From assembly GCA_951804985.1 (NCBI GenBank), contig OX638133.1, positions 35,241,963-35,305,962 on the forward strand: a stretch of DNA of 64,000 bases, read 5' to 3'. This document shows positions 34,976 through 46,009 of this stretch, in pieces. The notes beneath the pieces were generated by a model, which saw nothing but the letters and a program-made list of their open reading frames with translations, ran no database searches and was not told where the DNA came from. Every line of letters starts with the position of its first letter. The first letter of the stretch is position 1. Both the position numbers and the translations under genes were made by a program. The stretch comes from Dryomyza anilis (taxonomy: Eukaryota > Arthropoda > Insecta > Diptera > Dryomyzidae).

Positions 34976-35195
34976 TACCCTACACTAAGAGTGTAAGCGG
35001 TACGCGGTTGTAATTACCAGAAGGAAGGATATTCGATATGGAAAGGTATATATATATATATTCTTGATCAGCATGACCTTCTGAGTAGATTTAGCGATTT
35101 CCGTTTGTCTGTGTGTGTTTGTTTGTCATGCTGATCAAGAGTTACAAACAGCGTACCAAACTGAATATACCTTTTCACTCTTAGTGTAGGGTTTA
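34976..35195. mobile_element. Head-to-head inverted pair of mini-me 5' ends
   Basis: The left half (ATACCCTACACTAAGAGTGT, (TA)n, TTGATCAGCATGACCTTCTG, GTCT-like run) is followed directly by an inverted copy (GTCATGCTGATCAAGAG, GCGTACCAAACTGAATATAC, CTCTTAGTGTAGGG). Both halves lack the usual 3' part. Confidence 0.7.
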
Positions 35196-36054
35196 AAAAG
35201 TAGTTGTATCCTGATATAATATTTTGAATTATAGTGAAGGTTATGTTTGTATTTGATGCGTTTCTAACTATATGTCATTTTTCTAATGCAAAATGTTCAC
35301 ATTTAATTTTGTAATTTTTTGTTTTTCAACAAATCGTATTCATTTTAATTTCGCATTTTGAATTTCTTTGATTGAATTCTATTTGTTAATGAAAACTATA
35401 ATTCTGTGCTTTCTCACGCCTCACTTATAATGCAAAGAAACTACACGGAAAGAATATGCTTGAATGTAATTATAACGTAATTCGAAATCACCATATACAT
35501 ATTGGGAGTAATATCTAATTACATTATAATTGAATTGTATTATTATTTTGTTCAGATTGAAATATTATTATACGATATGTAAACATAAATTGCTTTAATC
35601 GCGGATTTACATGAATTTGCTATATTAATGTTTCTGTAGAAATATATATTTTTCATCAGAAATAAATATATGCATGTTTGATATTTCCGCTATTTAACAC
35701 ACCCAACGTCAATAAAAGGTTCTTTGAATTATATGTATTTGGTGATTCGTGATTGTTACTGGGTGACAACGAATTTAAAAATAAGAGTATTATTTTGATT
35801 ATATGTATGTTTGGGATTACGATATCACAATTAAATAACAGCGCTGCCTACTTTTAGCACACAGAAAATCTCACATTAATACTTTTCATATAGTTCAAAA
35901 GTTCTTTTTGGTGGAAGAATTTGTTTAAGTACCGCCAATTACTGTTAATACCAGATAGTGGCTGTTTGTGAAATTTCCAATTCATCCGTAAAGTACTGAA
36001 CTCAAAATAAAAACAATAAATGGAAACAAAATTATTAGGTATAAATAAAATATG
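35196..36054. other. AT-rich sequence, no gene
   Basis: No definable repeat ends. TACACGGAAAGAATATG at about 35442 and an AGCACACAGAAAATCTCAC at about 35871 hint at a degraded CACAGAAA element, but I could not establish it. Confidence 0.35.
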
Positions 36055-36430
36055 TGTAATAAAAATAAAAGTTTAAGTTGATAATTATAAAATATATATA
36101 TAAAAAAATGTAATTTAAAAATAGGGAAAAAACGAATATTGTGTTAAGAAGATATTAGCACTAAATTTACTATTTTAACATTAAAAATAAATGTAAAAAA
36201 ATATATGTTTACATGTAAATATTTTTTTTTTCACATTCAAACATATGTATGTTAGCAAGAACGCCAAAAATTATTCATTCTGAACATAAATATGTTTGAA
36301 CGAAAACAAAAATATGTTTGACTGTTATTATAATAATGTTGGCAATGAAATAATACTTTTGCATAAAGCTCCAAAGATATATGTAATGCCTGCAAAATTA
36401 TGTTTGGGAGAGCCCTTTTTTTTGAATCGT
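36055..36430 (+). repeat. Interspersed repeat, copy B of the 21.0 kb family
   Basis: See copy A at 21040-21405. Matches it closely from AAAAATGTAA.TTAAAAA.GG to GGAGAGCCCTTT.TTTTG, including GCATAAAGCTCCAAAGATAT. Confidence 0.8.
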
Positions 36431-36619
36431 GTAAATATGACATTTTGTGTCATATTTAGTTTCCTAAACCTAAAACATAAACTAACCTAAAATTAGTGTT
36501 TTTATTTTAATACATACAAAATTAATTTTTATTCGGTATATTTTTTACAAAAAAATAATTAAAAAAAAAGACACAGACAGAGTTGGTTTTATAAATTTGG
36601 AGCTTAAAAAATAAGATTA

Positions 36620-37456
36620 CAATGTACACATTAGATTTAAGTGGCATCACTGCTTGCACAACTAAGAAGAACAAGTGTGCCATACGACTGGCAACTCTGC
36701 CAACAAAGAGAGCACGGGCACCGATTCCAGAGGCTAAGCAGAGCAGCCAAGTGTCAATGCGAATTAGTTCGTTTGTGAACTGCATGAGAATACGTTGTCG
36801 TGTCGGACGGAAGCGCAGTGTTGCAGTGAAATTTTGTTTTCTACTTTTTGTACTGCTTTGTAATATTTTTGTATTTAACGGTGATGCCAACATAAAAACG
36901 CCATACTTTTAGGCGTGCAGTGTTTTAGTGAATAAAAAAATAAATTATCGTGACAGTGAAATACTGTAATATTTAAAAACGCGTCATTTCGTAATTATTG
37001 TGCAAAAAATATAAAGAAAAAATTTCGTTGTGGTTTAAAATACATAAAGTTTAAAGTTTTACTTTAAATTAATCAAAAATAAAAATTTTCTATGGTGTGA
37101 AAAAAAAACAAGGATATGCTCAATTTTCGCCTTTTGACAACTCTCTAGAAAGTACTTCGTTTTTGACAGCTGTGCAGGCTGTTTTTTTTTTGGTTTTTTG
37201 TTCATGCGTTTTGCTAAACGTCAAAACAAAGCCACAAAAGCCCCCTGCCAGCAAACTGGTGAAGCCCCATACAGAGAGTGGGTGAAATATCCTGCTTTCA
37301 ACTGTCAGAGAGAAAGCAAGGCACAGAGATAAAGAGAGAGCGCTCTCCTCATGTGGCAGACGCTCTCGCCATAGTACAGCTCCATACACATCCTTTGACA
37401 ATTCCGCATGACCTAAGGCGGATTTTCATTTTCTTTTTTAAGGCTCCTATTAATGG
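36620..37456 (+). other. Higher-complexity island, possible 5' exon with splice donor
   Basis: 36640-36910 and 37100-37440 are clearly less AT-rich than their flanks and match no repeat in the window. TAATGGTAAGTA at about 37452-37463 fits a splice donor. The sequence downstream of 36820 (GCGCAGTGTTGCAGTG, then A-rich sequence with GTGAATAAAA and GTGACAGTGAAA) has the look of a fly 5' leader. The frame at 36622-36912 (96 codons, basic, with a hydrophobic C-terminal stretch) has no recognisable domain. A promoter plus untranslated first exon is one reading. Conserved non-coding DNA is equally possible. Confidence 0.22.
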
Positions 37457-38490
37457 TAAGTAAAAAGTATTTTTTGGATTATTTTCTTTATACGCTGTAC
37501 TTATTTTGACAACTACTCTTTACCATGTTCACTTATCGTTCTTTGCTTTCAAGCAAGACTAGCCAGCCATATAATTCCTAACCTACATCAATGTCTACGC
37601 ATTTTGACTCTTTCTCTACTCTCTAACCATCTCTCCCTCCCACCCACTCTATCACCTCGTACCACTAAAAGTAAATTAAATTTTCATGTTTTGCGTGCTG
37701 GTTTTTCGTTTATTTATCGAAGCTTTGCGAATTTTCGAAATTGTTTCTGACATCGCGTGTAATTTATGAATTTCGACGTGCATTGTAGCACAAGACACGC
37801 GCGTGTAAAATTTTGCAAAATTTCTACCTTGCACAACCTTGTATCCTCGGTTTATCCTTGAGGCATCCTAGCATCAGAAGGGTTGTTTGTGATTATATTA
37901 TGTTGGTTTTGCCTTTTGACATGTTAAATTTAAGGATTTTATAATGAGCTAAAATAGAATTTTGTTTTTGATTGATTTGTATACCATTTTTTTTTAGATT
38001 GTTAAGATTTGCTTTATTTCCCTATTACACCGTCCGACAATATTTTAAACACATGAAAAAATCAACGTACGTGAAACTAGGGATCATATTAAAAATAAAA
38101 CCTTTTTGCGAATTGATCCAGAAAAACTTGGGACACACGTGTATTTTATTTTTTAGCGTACTTTAAGAATATAAAGGATTTTCATCTGTGTGCAGTCAAT
38201 GTTGAATTTTGTCGTACGGTGTTAAAAATCGGATGTTATAATTTTTGAAATGTATTCTTTTATCCCATTTTAGAGAATAATATAATGATTTTAATATATA
38301 TATATTGTAAACATAACTATTAATGTTAAATTATAATACAGTCAAATATTGTATAATACAAGATTGTATACAATATTGTATAATACAAGAGATTTCGGTC
38401 GAATATGCACGGAACAAGTTCAAAGAACCAATCACGTTAATTTCTTATATCAGACAGCATAGCTGGTTTAGCTCTTTTAGTTTTCCTGTA
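37457..38490. other. No gene or defined repeat seen
   Basis: Pyrimidine-rich CTCTC patches at 37600-37665 and a unique patch to 37900, then AT-rich sequence with short TTGTATAATACA inverted motifs at 38338-38390. Confidence 0.4.
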
Positions 38491-38499
38491 ATCATGATT

Positions 38500-38590
38500 T
38501 CATCAGACATGCCTGATATACATCATTCTGGGTTTACAAACAGATGACCATATTGAATATACCCTTTCAGTTTTAGTGTAGGGTAGGAGT
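38500..38590 (-). mobile_element. mini-me fragment, reverse orientation
   Basis: TGAATATACCCTTTCAGTTT then TAGTGTAGGGTA is the inverted left end of a mini-me copy. The core is lost. Confidence 0.6.
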
Positions 38591-38756
38591 GACCAATATA
38601 AAAACGAATTCTTGAACAATAACAAGCAGAGGTTGTCTCCGGTAAGGAATGTTAGGTCACATGCGAAATTTTAAAGTAGGGATATTGTGATAATTGATGT
38701 GATGAAGTTAGTAAGAATTATGAATATATAGTCGGCCAGTAGTAGTGATTTAAATA

Positions 38757-38912
38757 AGCAGACGGACATCGTTAAATCGATTCAAGAGGTCATGCTGATG
38801 AAGAATATATATATATATACGTTTCCATACCGTATATGCTGCCTTCTGGGTCTTACAAACTGCGTACCAAGCTGAATATAGCCTTTCACTCTTAGTGTCG
38901 GGTACAAAAATT
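38757..38912 (-). mobile_element. mini-me fragment, reverse orientation
   Basis: Reading the plus strand: GGACATCGTTAAATCGATTC, AGGTCATGCTGATGAAGAAT, (TA)n, GTTTCCATACCG, then CCTTTCACTCTTAGTGTCGG. All parts of the family's left half, reversed. Confidence 0.7.
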
Positions 38913-39090
38913 AGTCAATAGGACAGTTACTGATTCAAATGTATAATTTTTAATAGTATTTTGTACTATTTAACCAAATTTATCTAATAAAATTATAATT
39001 GATCCTTTTGACTAATTTTAATAGCAAAAAAAACTAATTTATTTATTTAAAGTTATTTGTCCTAAGTATTGTAAAACAACAGAATTGTGG

Positions 39091-39335
39091 ACTTACGTTT
39101 CTTTTGTTCAAATATTACATGTGTTTTGTTATTGCTTTCTTCGTACCGCACTCGTGTAGCGGTAAATCGAACACAAAAACAAACAGTTATCTCATACTAA
39201 GTTTAATTCATGCATTTTATACGTGTAAGAACAAACGCATGCGTATACAAGAACAAAACATCAAAGCTCTCGAACGAGTTTTTCGCGGAAATACAACAAA
39301 CAAAATTTCTGGGTGCTGTTGTACAACAATCTGTT
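39091..39335. mobile_element. MITE, TTGTTGTACAA family, copy 2 (diverged)
   Basis: Shares ACATGTGTTTTGTTATTGCTTTCTTCG with copy 1 at 11.0 kb (ACGTGTTTTGTTATTGCTTACTTCG) in the left part and GTTGTACAACAATCTGTTG at the right. The left terminal repeat is degraded. Confidence 0.5.
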
Positions 39336-39599
39336 GTTGAAGAATAACTAGAAGAGTACTCCTGGTATAGTCTATAATAAGACCACACCCTGGTGTTAAA
39401 TAGAAACAGAAAGGGATGGAATTTTAAATGTATTAAAATGTTAAAAAAAAATAAAATAAAGGTACCACCTGTAGCAGAAAAGTGCTTTCATACGCCATCA
39501 AATTTTATAAGTATCACAAAAATATTCAATAATATCACTCCTCTCAAATGTATGCAACAATCAGTCACTCACTTTATATTAATGCTAATTGTTGTTGGA

Positions 39600-40240
39600 T
39601 AATTAGGCGATAAACAGAACATTTCGCACATTTGTTCGCAGAAGCATCCAGTTCGCGACCAACAGCAACAGCATAAACCTGGCTAATTATCTAATTTGTT
39701 AAACATTTTCACATGAGCAAATTCACAAACATATCCACTGAGCCACTTGACAGTGGCTTTGATTTATTATGTCGTTCCAAAATATGACATATGTGTGTTT
39801 GAATGTGGCGTAGTCATTCATAAATGTGTTGACCAGAAAGCACAGACACGCACACACCTCCTCACAAACATTAATAAACACATTCATGAACATAACAGAC
39901 CCCATGTCCCATACAAACAATTCCGTGACGTGCGCTAATTAAATTAAGAACTTCCCCCGGGCAAGTGTCACATGCAAATAACTTAACCACCGCAATACGA
40001 AGGAAGGCTCACTCACTCTCAAATGCGAGCTCACATCCTGCAACACCCAACACACATGATAATCCTTGTTTGTTACCTTACCTGCCTGGTCCATAATGTG
40101 CAGGTCGTATAAAGCAATAGCACTGAGCCGTGTGCCTAAGCGTTGCAGATTCTTATCTTTGTTTAAATGGAGGAACTGTGTTCACGCTGATATGGTTTTG
40201 CTCAAAAACACATAGAGGCCTAAGCAACGTCCACTTTAAA
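39600..40240. other. Higher-complexity island
   Basis: Matches no repeat in the window and has CA-rich tracts at 39840-39900. The part with most coding-like character is 40082-40175 on the minus strand (separate entry). Confidence 0.4.
40082..40175 (-). other. Candidate protein-coding exon (94 bp), gene unknown
   Basis: On the minus strand a short open frame reads ...NKDKNLQRLGTRLSAIALYD then LHIMDQA and runs into GCAG|GTAAGG, a good splice-donor match at 40081/40082. The other two frames contain stops. A possible acceptor, GTGAACACAG, precedes it at 40176, but the pyrimidine tract is poor. Base composition is much closer to coding DNA than the AT-rich surroundings, and the segment lies in a repeat-free island. 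I do not recognise the peptide. Frames of this length occur by chance, so this is a lead only. Confidence 0.27.
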
Positions 40241-40482
40241 CTTCATAAATTTAAAAAAGTCCTGTGAAAAAAGCATAAGTGGTTTAAAATACAGTTTAGT
40301 AAGTTAATAACCATAGTAAGTAAATATGCTCCATTAAAATTTTTGTAATTTTGTTTCATTTATATTATAGTATTTTATATAAGTATTTTAATATATTTAT
40401 TTAGTATCTAAATTTATGAAATTTTAAGTATTATGAATGATATAATTTTCTGTATAACACTTTACACCTTCTGTTCATTTTA

Positions 40483-40610
40483 AAGCTCGAATCACACGAT
40501 TGAATAAACAGTCAACTTTTGAATCAATTTTCAAAACGATTTAAATATCAATCGTGTGATTGCCTAATTTTCAAAAATTGACTGTTTATTCAATCGTGTG
40601 ATTCGAGCTT
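40483..40610. mobile_element. Hairpin MITE, 128 bp, 33-bp perfect inverted repeats
   Basis: AAGCTCGAATCACACGATTG at the left and CAATCGTGTGATTCGAGCTT at the right; the perfect inversion extends over 33 bp, through AATAAACAGTCAA. A third copy of the ATCGTGTGATTG motif lies in the loop. No target duplication identified. Confidence 0.8.
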
Positions 40611-40769
40611 AAGTACATTTATAGTTTCTCGTACGAATCCAAAAAGTATAAGAAAAAATGGCTACATCAATTAAAGACCTTTCCATATTTGTGTCTTAAC
40701 CGACGAGGAGAATGAATTTCGTCATTAAAAAATAGACCAGGTGTCTAGCTAATCTGCATGCCATAAAAA

Positions 40770-40991
40770 CTTCTTATTGTACAACAAATCCAACGAATTT
40801 TGTGTGTTGTACAAAAATATTCCCCGAAAAACTTGATCGCAAACTACGATGCTATGTTCTTTTATTCGCATGTGTTTGTTGTTGCACTTGCATAAGGGAT
40901 GAAATTCGAACAAAAAGACGTGTGTCTACCATTCTACGAATTATTGTTTTACAAAAACCACGTTGTTGTTATTTTTTGTACAATAAGGAAG
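40770..40991. mobile_element. MITE, TTGTTGTACAA family, copy 3
   Basis: Starts CTTCTTATTGTACAACAAAT and ends TTGTACAATAAGGAAG, inverted with small differences. The frames at 40802-41087 run through it and have no recognisable domain. Confidence 0.6.
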
Positions 40992-41049
40992 TTTTTGTTG
41001 AGAACGAAAAATGCGAAGAACTCCTGGATTACATCGTTCATTTTTTTAC

Positions 41050-41160
41050 CATACACTAATACCGAGAGTGTAAAATATACACTATGATCTTTAGTTTGCA
41101 ACAGCCTCACGTCCTGAGTAAATTTAGTGATGTTCGTCTGTCTGTTGTCATCACAGGAAA
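41050..41160 (+). mobile_element. mini-me fragment, strongly degraded
   Basis: CATACACTAATACCGAGAGT at the left, TCACGTCCTGAGTAAATTTA in the core position, then GTCTGTCTGTTGTCATCACA. Matches the family only in outline. Confidence 0.4.
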
Positions 41161-41297
41161 ACAAGAAGAGCTGGAGTACTGAAACGGAAAACCTACACGG
41201 AGGGATATAAACTTCTAAAATTAGAGAAAATTTCGGCTCAAATTAAAAATAGCAGAATTTCACAAATATTAATAAAATGCACTAAAATTCTAGAATA

Positions 41298-41715
41298 TTA
41301 AGAAAGTAATATTTAGAAAGTAAATTACTTACTTATCAAAATAGTAAACAAGATGAATTCTTCTGTATTTTGAGAATTTAATTTGTTGACAATTAAACAC
41401 CAAAAAGCACAAGCAAAATTGTGGCTGTATTCTTCGTAAAAAGAACACATGTTCCTGTATCTGTTTTTCTATTCTTCGATCTTGCTTTGTCTAAAATTCA
41501 AGAATTTATCATCTGAATATTAAGAAAGTAAATTACTTACTTATTAAAATAGAAAACAAGATGAATACTTCTGGATTTTGAGAATTTAATTTGTCGACAA
41601 TTAAACAACAAAAAGCACAAACAAAATTGTGGCTGTATTCCTCTCAAAAAGAACACGTGTTCCTATATCTGTTTTTGTTTCCTTCAATCTTGCTTTATCT
41701 GTAATATTCGCTCGT
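41298..41715. repeat. Tandem duplication, 208-bp unit, two diverged copies
   Basis: TAAATTACTTACTTATCAAA at 41321 and TAAATTACTTACTTATTAAA at 41529, 208 bp apart. Both are followed by AACAAGATGAAT.CTTCTG, GACAATTAAACA.CAAAAAG, AAATTGTGGCTGTATTC and AGAACAC.TGTTCCT.TATCT. Confidence 0.85.
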
Positions 41716-42189
41716 ATGCTTCGATTTACGTTGTCCGTCAACGTAAAACGTCAACGTCATCATGTTTGTTAGTATGCCTGTCTGTCGATATGTTGAAAGT
41801 AATTAAGAGCAATTATTCTTGATATGCAGATATTATTATCTTAAGTATCAAAAAAGTAACTTAGAGCAATTATTCTTGATATGTGAACATCTATTTTGAT
41901 TAACCTTTTCATAAACCGGTGATTTTTTAATTTTTCTATTACATTAGCCGCACCGTTGTAAATTTTACAAATGGTATTTTAAAAACTTTAAGATAATACT
42001 ATCCTTATTACATTTTAAACAAAATTCCCTACAACTCGTTCATGCCCAAAGACATTTCATTCGTGACATCGTGACAAATAAAAGCTTAGCCTGCTAACAA
42101 AAAAATGTTCATATTTACACCAAGAATTTCTCATTACTTACTTCGACAAAGTACAAAAACAAATGTCTGTTCAAATATACCGAACACTC
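41716..42189. other. AT-rich sequence, no gene
   Basis: Contains a short local duplication (AGAGCAATTATTCTTGATAT at about 41808 and 41864). Otherwise no structure seen. Confidence 0.4.
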
Positions 42190-43000
42190 GCAATCTCGAT
42201 CGATACTCGCAGACAATATTGAAAATTTGTCAAAGAAACAAATACAATATCGAGATACGTCACGCATATTTGTAGACCGAATATATTGGTGCCTTCCTGC
42301 CAGAGGAGTGCCTCGACAAGGCTGTCAGAGTCCTGTTAACACGAACGTACTACACATGGCGACCGAAATTACATTTCAACACCAAATGCGACATCACAAA
42401 CAGCAACAACAGCAACAACAACACCAACAAAAGAGTTGTCGACGAATGCAACAAACTATGATGCCATAGTAATTGCAACGACATTGTTCGTGCCCAACCA
42501 GTGTTGCCACCCATGACGATAACGTGGTGCCATGATACGCTTTGTGTAATTCACACGAACATAAAGAGAAAATTAAATGGTAAAATATAAAATAGAATGA
42601 AGACATTGATGGTGAAAACTGAACAGAATGCATGTCCTGCAAAATCCCACATAATATAAAGAAATTTCCCTGAAATTATTAAGTTTAATTAAACAGAGTC
42701 CGGGCACTGAAAGTTTGCGTTGCAATTTAAAACTCTTTATTATATTAAAGTCGGTGTGCCTTAATGTCAGTCTACCTCTTTGTCTGACTGATTTCTGACT
42801 ACTGCCTTTGTGTCGCGTCGACTGCAATGTAACATTTTTCATTTTCATTTTTAAGTCTCTGCATTAAAGGTCTCCATGCGACGAAGGATTTGTTTGCCGC
42901 AAATGGTAAAAAATTGCAAAGCTCAGTGGGATCGTTTAATTAGCGGCGTGAGCAATATTTCTCACTCACTCACACACACAGACAATTAAAGCAGGGTTAC
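42190..43000. other. Higher-complexity island, no assignable gene
   Basis: Contains (CAA/CAG)n at 42400-42435 and a CTCACTCACACACACA run at 42960-42982. The plus-strand frame at 42227-42469 (80 codons) includes the polyglutamine run and has no domain I recognise. Confidence 0.4.
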
Positions 43001-43244
43001 CAACAAAGCGTAAAATTTATAGGCGCATAAGGATTTGCTGGTGAGGTTTCCATTGTTCCACGTTTTATTTGTCCTTTCCAAACGGCAATTGTAACAAATT
43101 TTAAGGTATTGTACTCCTTCCTAGTCGCTTTGGAAATAATTTTTAATGCTGCTGTATGGTTTACACATTTTGTTGTGGTTTCCATTAATATAATTTGATG
43201 TTCTATGAACTCGTTAATGTCTTTTATTAGACCTTTAAACGGTT
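43001..43244 (-). other. Candidate protein-coding exon (244 bp), gene unknown
   Basis: On the minus strand an open frame of about 81 codons begins after a reasonable acceptor (GATTTTACTACAG| at 43245) and reads PFKGLIKDINEFIEHQ, then ...METTTKCVNHTAALK..., to ...PYAPINFTLCW followed by TAA. A GTAACC donor-like site sits at 43000/42995, just before the stop. Residue composition looks protein-like and the segment overlaps no repeat. Frames of 60-100 codons are common by chance in this window, so length alone is not evidence. It is on the same strand as the 40.1 kb candidate. Confidence 0.22.
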
Positions 43245-43405
43245 CTGTAGTAAAATCAGTATTATTATTATTTAATTGTTGAATACATATTATTGGAATT
43301 TAAATTTCGAATAAAAATAATTGTCTTTAGTTATTTACATTTAAAGTTTTGGGATTTAAAACTGACTAAGTCTATGCATTTTAGAATTTTGAACTTAGAT
43401 AGATT

Positions 43406-44442
43406 ATATCGTCACTATCATGCCAAAGGGGTGAATGTGAAATTTTTGACATTTGCCTTTTTTTTACTTTTTGAATGTAGTTTTTCCTCCAGTATGCTGT
43501 GCAAAATCGCGTGTCATTTTGTTGAATATTTTAGCCACAAAAGACAAAACCAATAGGGCGAATTTGAAAAAAAATGAAAATCTTGTCATGCCAAAAGGGC
43601 GAATCTTTTTCTTTTTTCGCCATAACTTTTTATTGGTATAAAATAAAATAGTGGTGTAGAAACATTTATTATATGTTTTTAAAGTACCTATCGATCTGCA
43701 TCATTAATTAAAAATATTTTGCTAAACATTAATTTGCCATTTGTTATTTGCAGGAAAAAATGTTTGACAAAATATTTATAATTAATGATGCAGATCGATA
43801 GGTTCTTTGAAAGCAAACAATAATTGCCTTTACATCACTATTTTATCTTGTACCATTAAAGAGTTATAGCAAAAAATTAAAAGATTCGCCCTTTTGGTAT
43901 GACAAGATTTACAATTTTTCCAATTTCTTCCTTTTTGTTGCTATAATTTTTTGTTGGTGAAAGATAAAATACTGGTGTAAAGGTATTAATTGTTTGTTTT
44001 TAAAGCACCTATCGATTGGCATCATTATTTAAATATTTTGTCAAGCATTTTTTCCTGCAAATAACAAATGGCAGATTAATGTTTGACAAATTTTTTTAAA
44101 TAATGATGCATATCGATAGGTGCTTTAAAAGCAAACAATTAATGCCTCCACATTACTATTTTATCGTGCGCTAAAAAAAAGTTATAGCATAAAAAACAAA
44201 AATTTTTGCGTTTTGATCAGGATATAGCCTCACAAAATCCGTATTTAAAATTCAATAGGTTGTCCTAATATAAAGATATTTTATATACGTTATAATAATT
44301 GAAGAATAAACCAAAATAACAGAAAAAAAAATTTAAAAAATATAAATTTTGCTAATTTTTAAAGCACTTCAAACTTTAAAATTTTATTTCCCAACATTTT
44401 TAAAAATGTACATTCGCCCCTTTCGCATGACAGTGACGATAT
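43406..44442. mobile_element. Foldback element with nested double hairpin, 1037 bp
   Basis: Ends ATATCGTCACTATCATGCCA and TGCATGACAGTGACGATAT-like inverse (CATGACAGTGACGATAT at 44426-44442). Four related blocks alternate in orientation: AAAGTACCTATCGATCTGCA (43680), its inverse TGCAGATCGATAGGTTCTTT (43788), AAAGCACCTATCGATTGGCA (44003) and inverse TGCATATCGATAGGTGCTTT (44106). The element thus contains two hairpins within one outer inverted repeat. No protein encoded. Confidence 0.8.
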
Positions 44443-45484
44443 ATGCATATATCGACCCTCCCATTACATTACAGGCTTCAATCTATTTTGGAATTAACTT
44501 CGGGTTTAAAGCATAAAAAAGGCGATTTTCACCGTTTACCCCAAATTTTGATAGCATTTTTGTATTAAATAATATTAAAACAATGCCAAAAAGTTATGAA
44601 TTTCATGAATAATACTAAACATTTGTACAAATCTCTAACGCCTAATAAGCTCATAAACGTCATAAAAAATAATCTGAATGTGTAGTTCAAGCAATTAATC
44701 TAAAGTCATCATATTAAAACACCATCAAAATATTTGAAAGTTGACTTCCAAACCTAATCCTCCCCCGAGTGTAATAAAAACTACCATTTGACATCAATAA
44801 AACAACTAATTTGAGGGCTCACTTAATTCATTCATAGAATTTGTTCCCCAACATGATAACCGACCACATGATAGAGCATAAAATCAAAGATTATTTTTAA
44901 ATAGAACATTGAAACATATTGGAAAATGACAAGAGATGCTAACAAAATCAAAGAAGTGGAAAACATATTGAAACAATTCATTGATGGGTGATATTGCTAC
45001 ACATACACAGAATTGGAGAAAATAGATTTCTGAGTGATCAAATAAGATGCATAAATAAATATGGCAGCGAACACACGGTGCCAGCCGCCCTTATTTATTG
45101 TTGATGAGGAAGAGTAGGAGTAGGAAAAAGATGCTGATTTTATTCCTCTTGTTGGTTGCTTGTTTTTTTTTTTGTGCCGAACTATAATAAATAAGAATTG
45201 ATTTGTATTTAAAAATAAAACCACACATGCGAAAGTGTGGTAAATGCAGACCATTTTAATTACCGAAATACCGCTGGTGGTGGGGAAAATGGTGTTGTGT
45301 GTAACGCATATGGTTTCCGAATGTGATCTGTTGTAAAATTCAGTTTGTTTAACCTGACTGCGTACAAAATAGCAAAAACTTATCCATCATTTATGGCAAC
45401 ATTATGAAATTTCACATAATGCTAAAAAAATAATTACATCGAACTTTTATTTTTTGTTTTAATTTTTTAAAATGCTTTTTATAT
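44443..45484. other. AT-rich then unique sequence, no gene
   Basis: 44690-45450 does not match other repeats in the window. The minus-strand frame at 44997-45254 has a Ser/Tyr-rich simple run and no recognisable domain. Confidence 0.4.
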
Positions 45485-45637
45485 TTTACACTAAAAGTGA
45501 AAGGGTATATTCAATTTAATAACGTATATTCAATATGTTAAATCCTGAAGAAGAAAATGATACAAAATGGAAGAATTTATATGGAGGAACATTAGCTTCT
45601 CAGACGATTTTGCGATGTCCGTCTGTCTGTTGATATC
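45485..45637 (+). mobile_element. mini-me fragment cut by a CACAGAAA element
   Basis: TTTTACACTAAAAGTGAAAG then GGGTATATTCAATTT is the family left end; GATTTTGCGATGTCCGTCTG then TCTGTTGATATCAC is the core/(GTCT) part. It stops where the next element begins. Confidence 0.6.
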
Positions 45638-45836
45638 ACACAGAAGAAAAAAAAAAGTTCATACTATTAAAGAATTTGTTCATCAATGTTATGAATTTGT
45701 CATTACGACTCAACCAATCACCAAATTCATCCCATTTATGAATCGTTCGTAAAACCGTAATGAAAAAGTTCATAACCGTGATGAACGCATTTATAATATT
45801 TATGAAAAAATACATGATATTTAATTTTTTCTGTGT
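45638..45836. mobile_element. CACAGAAA-ended MITE family, copy 2 (199 bp)
   Basis: ACACAGAAGAAAAAAAAAAG to TTTAATTTTTTCTGTGT. The body (GAATTTGTTCATCAATGTTA, ACTCAACCAATCACCAAATT) matches the left part of copy 1 at 29.7 kb closely. Confidence 0.75.
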
Positions 45837-46009
45837 ACAATTACATGAAATATTAATTTTACCATAGATCACTGATACTCTGATATTAGATTACTTGTAT
45901 TCCTAGGCTATCTGGTATTAGTAATGGGCGTCATTTGTTGACTTGGAACTTTGAACCATCCTCTTTTATAAATTAATACAAAACCCACAAGAAATTTGCA
46001 ATTTATGGA

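Noticed and set aside
42227..42469. Polyglutamine-containing 80-codon frame
   Set aside because: The CAG/CAA run drives the frame; no splice context or domain supports it.
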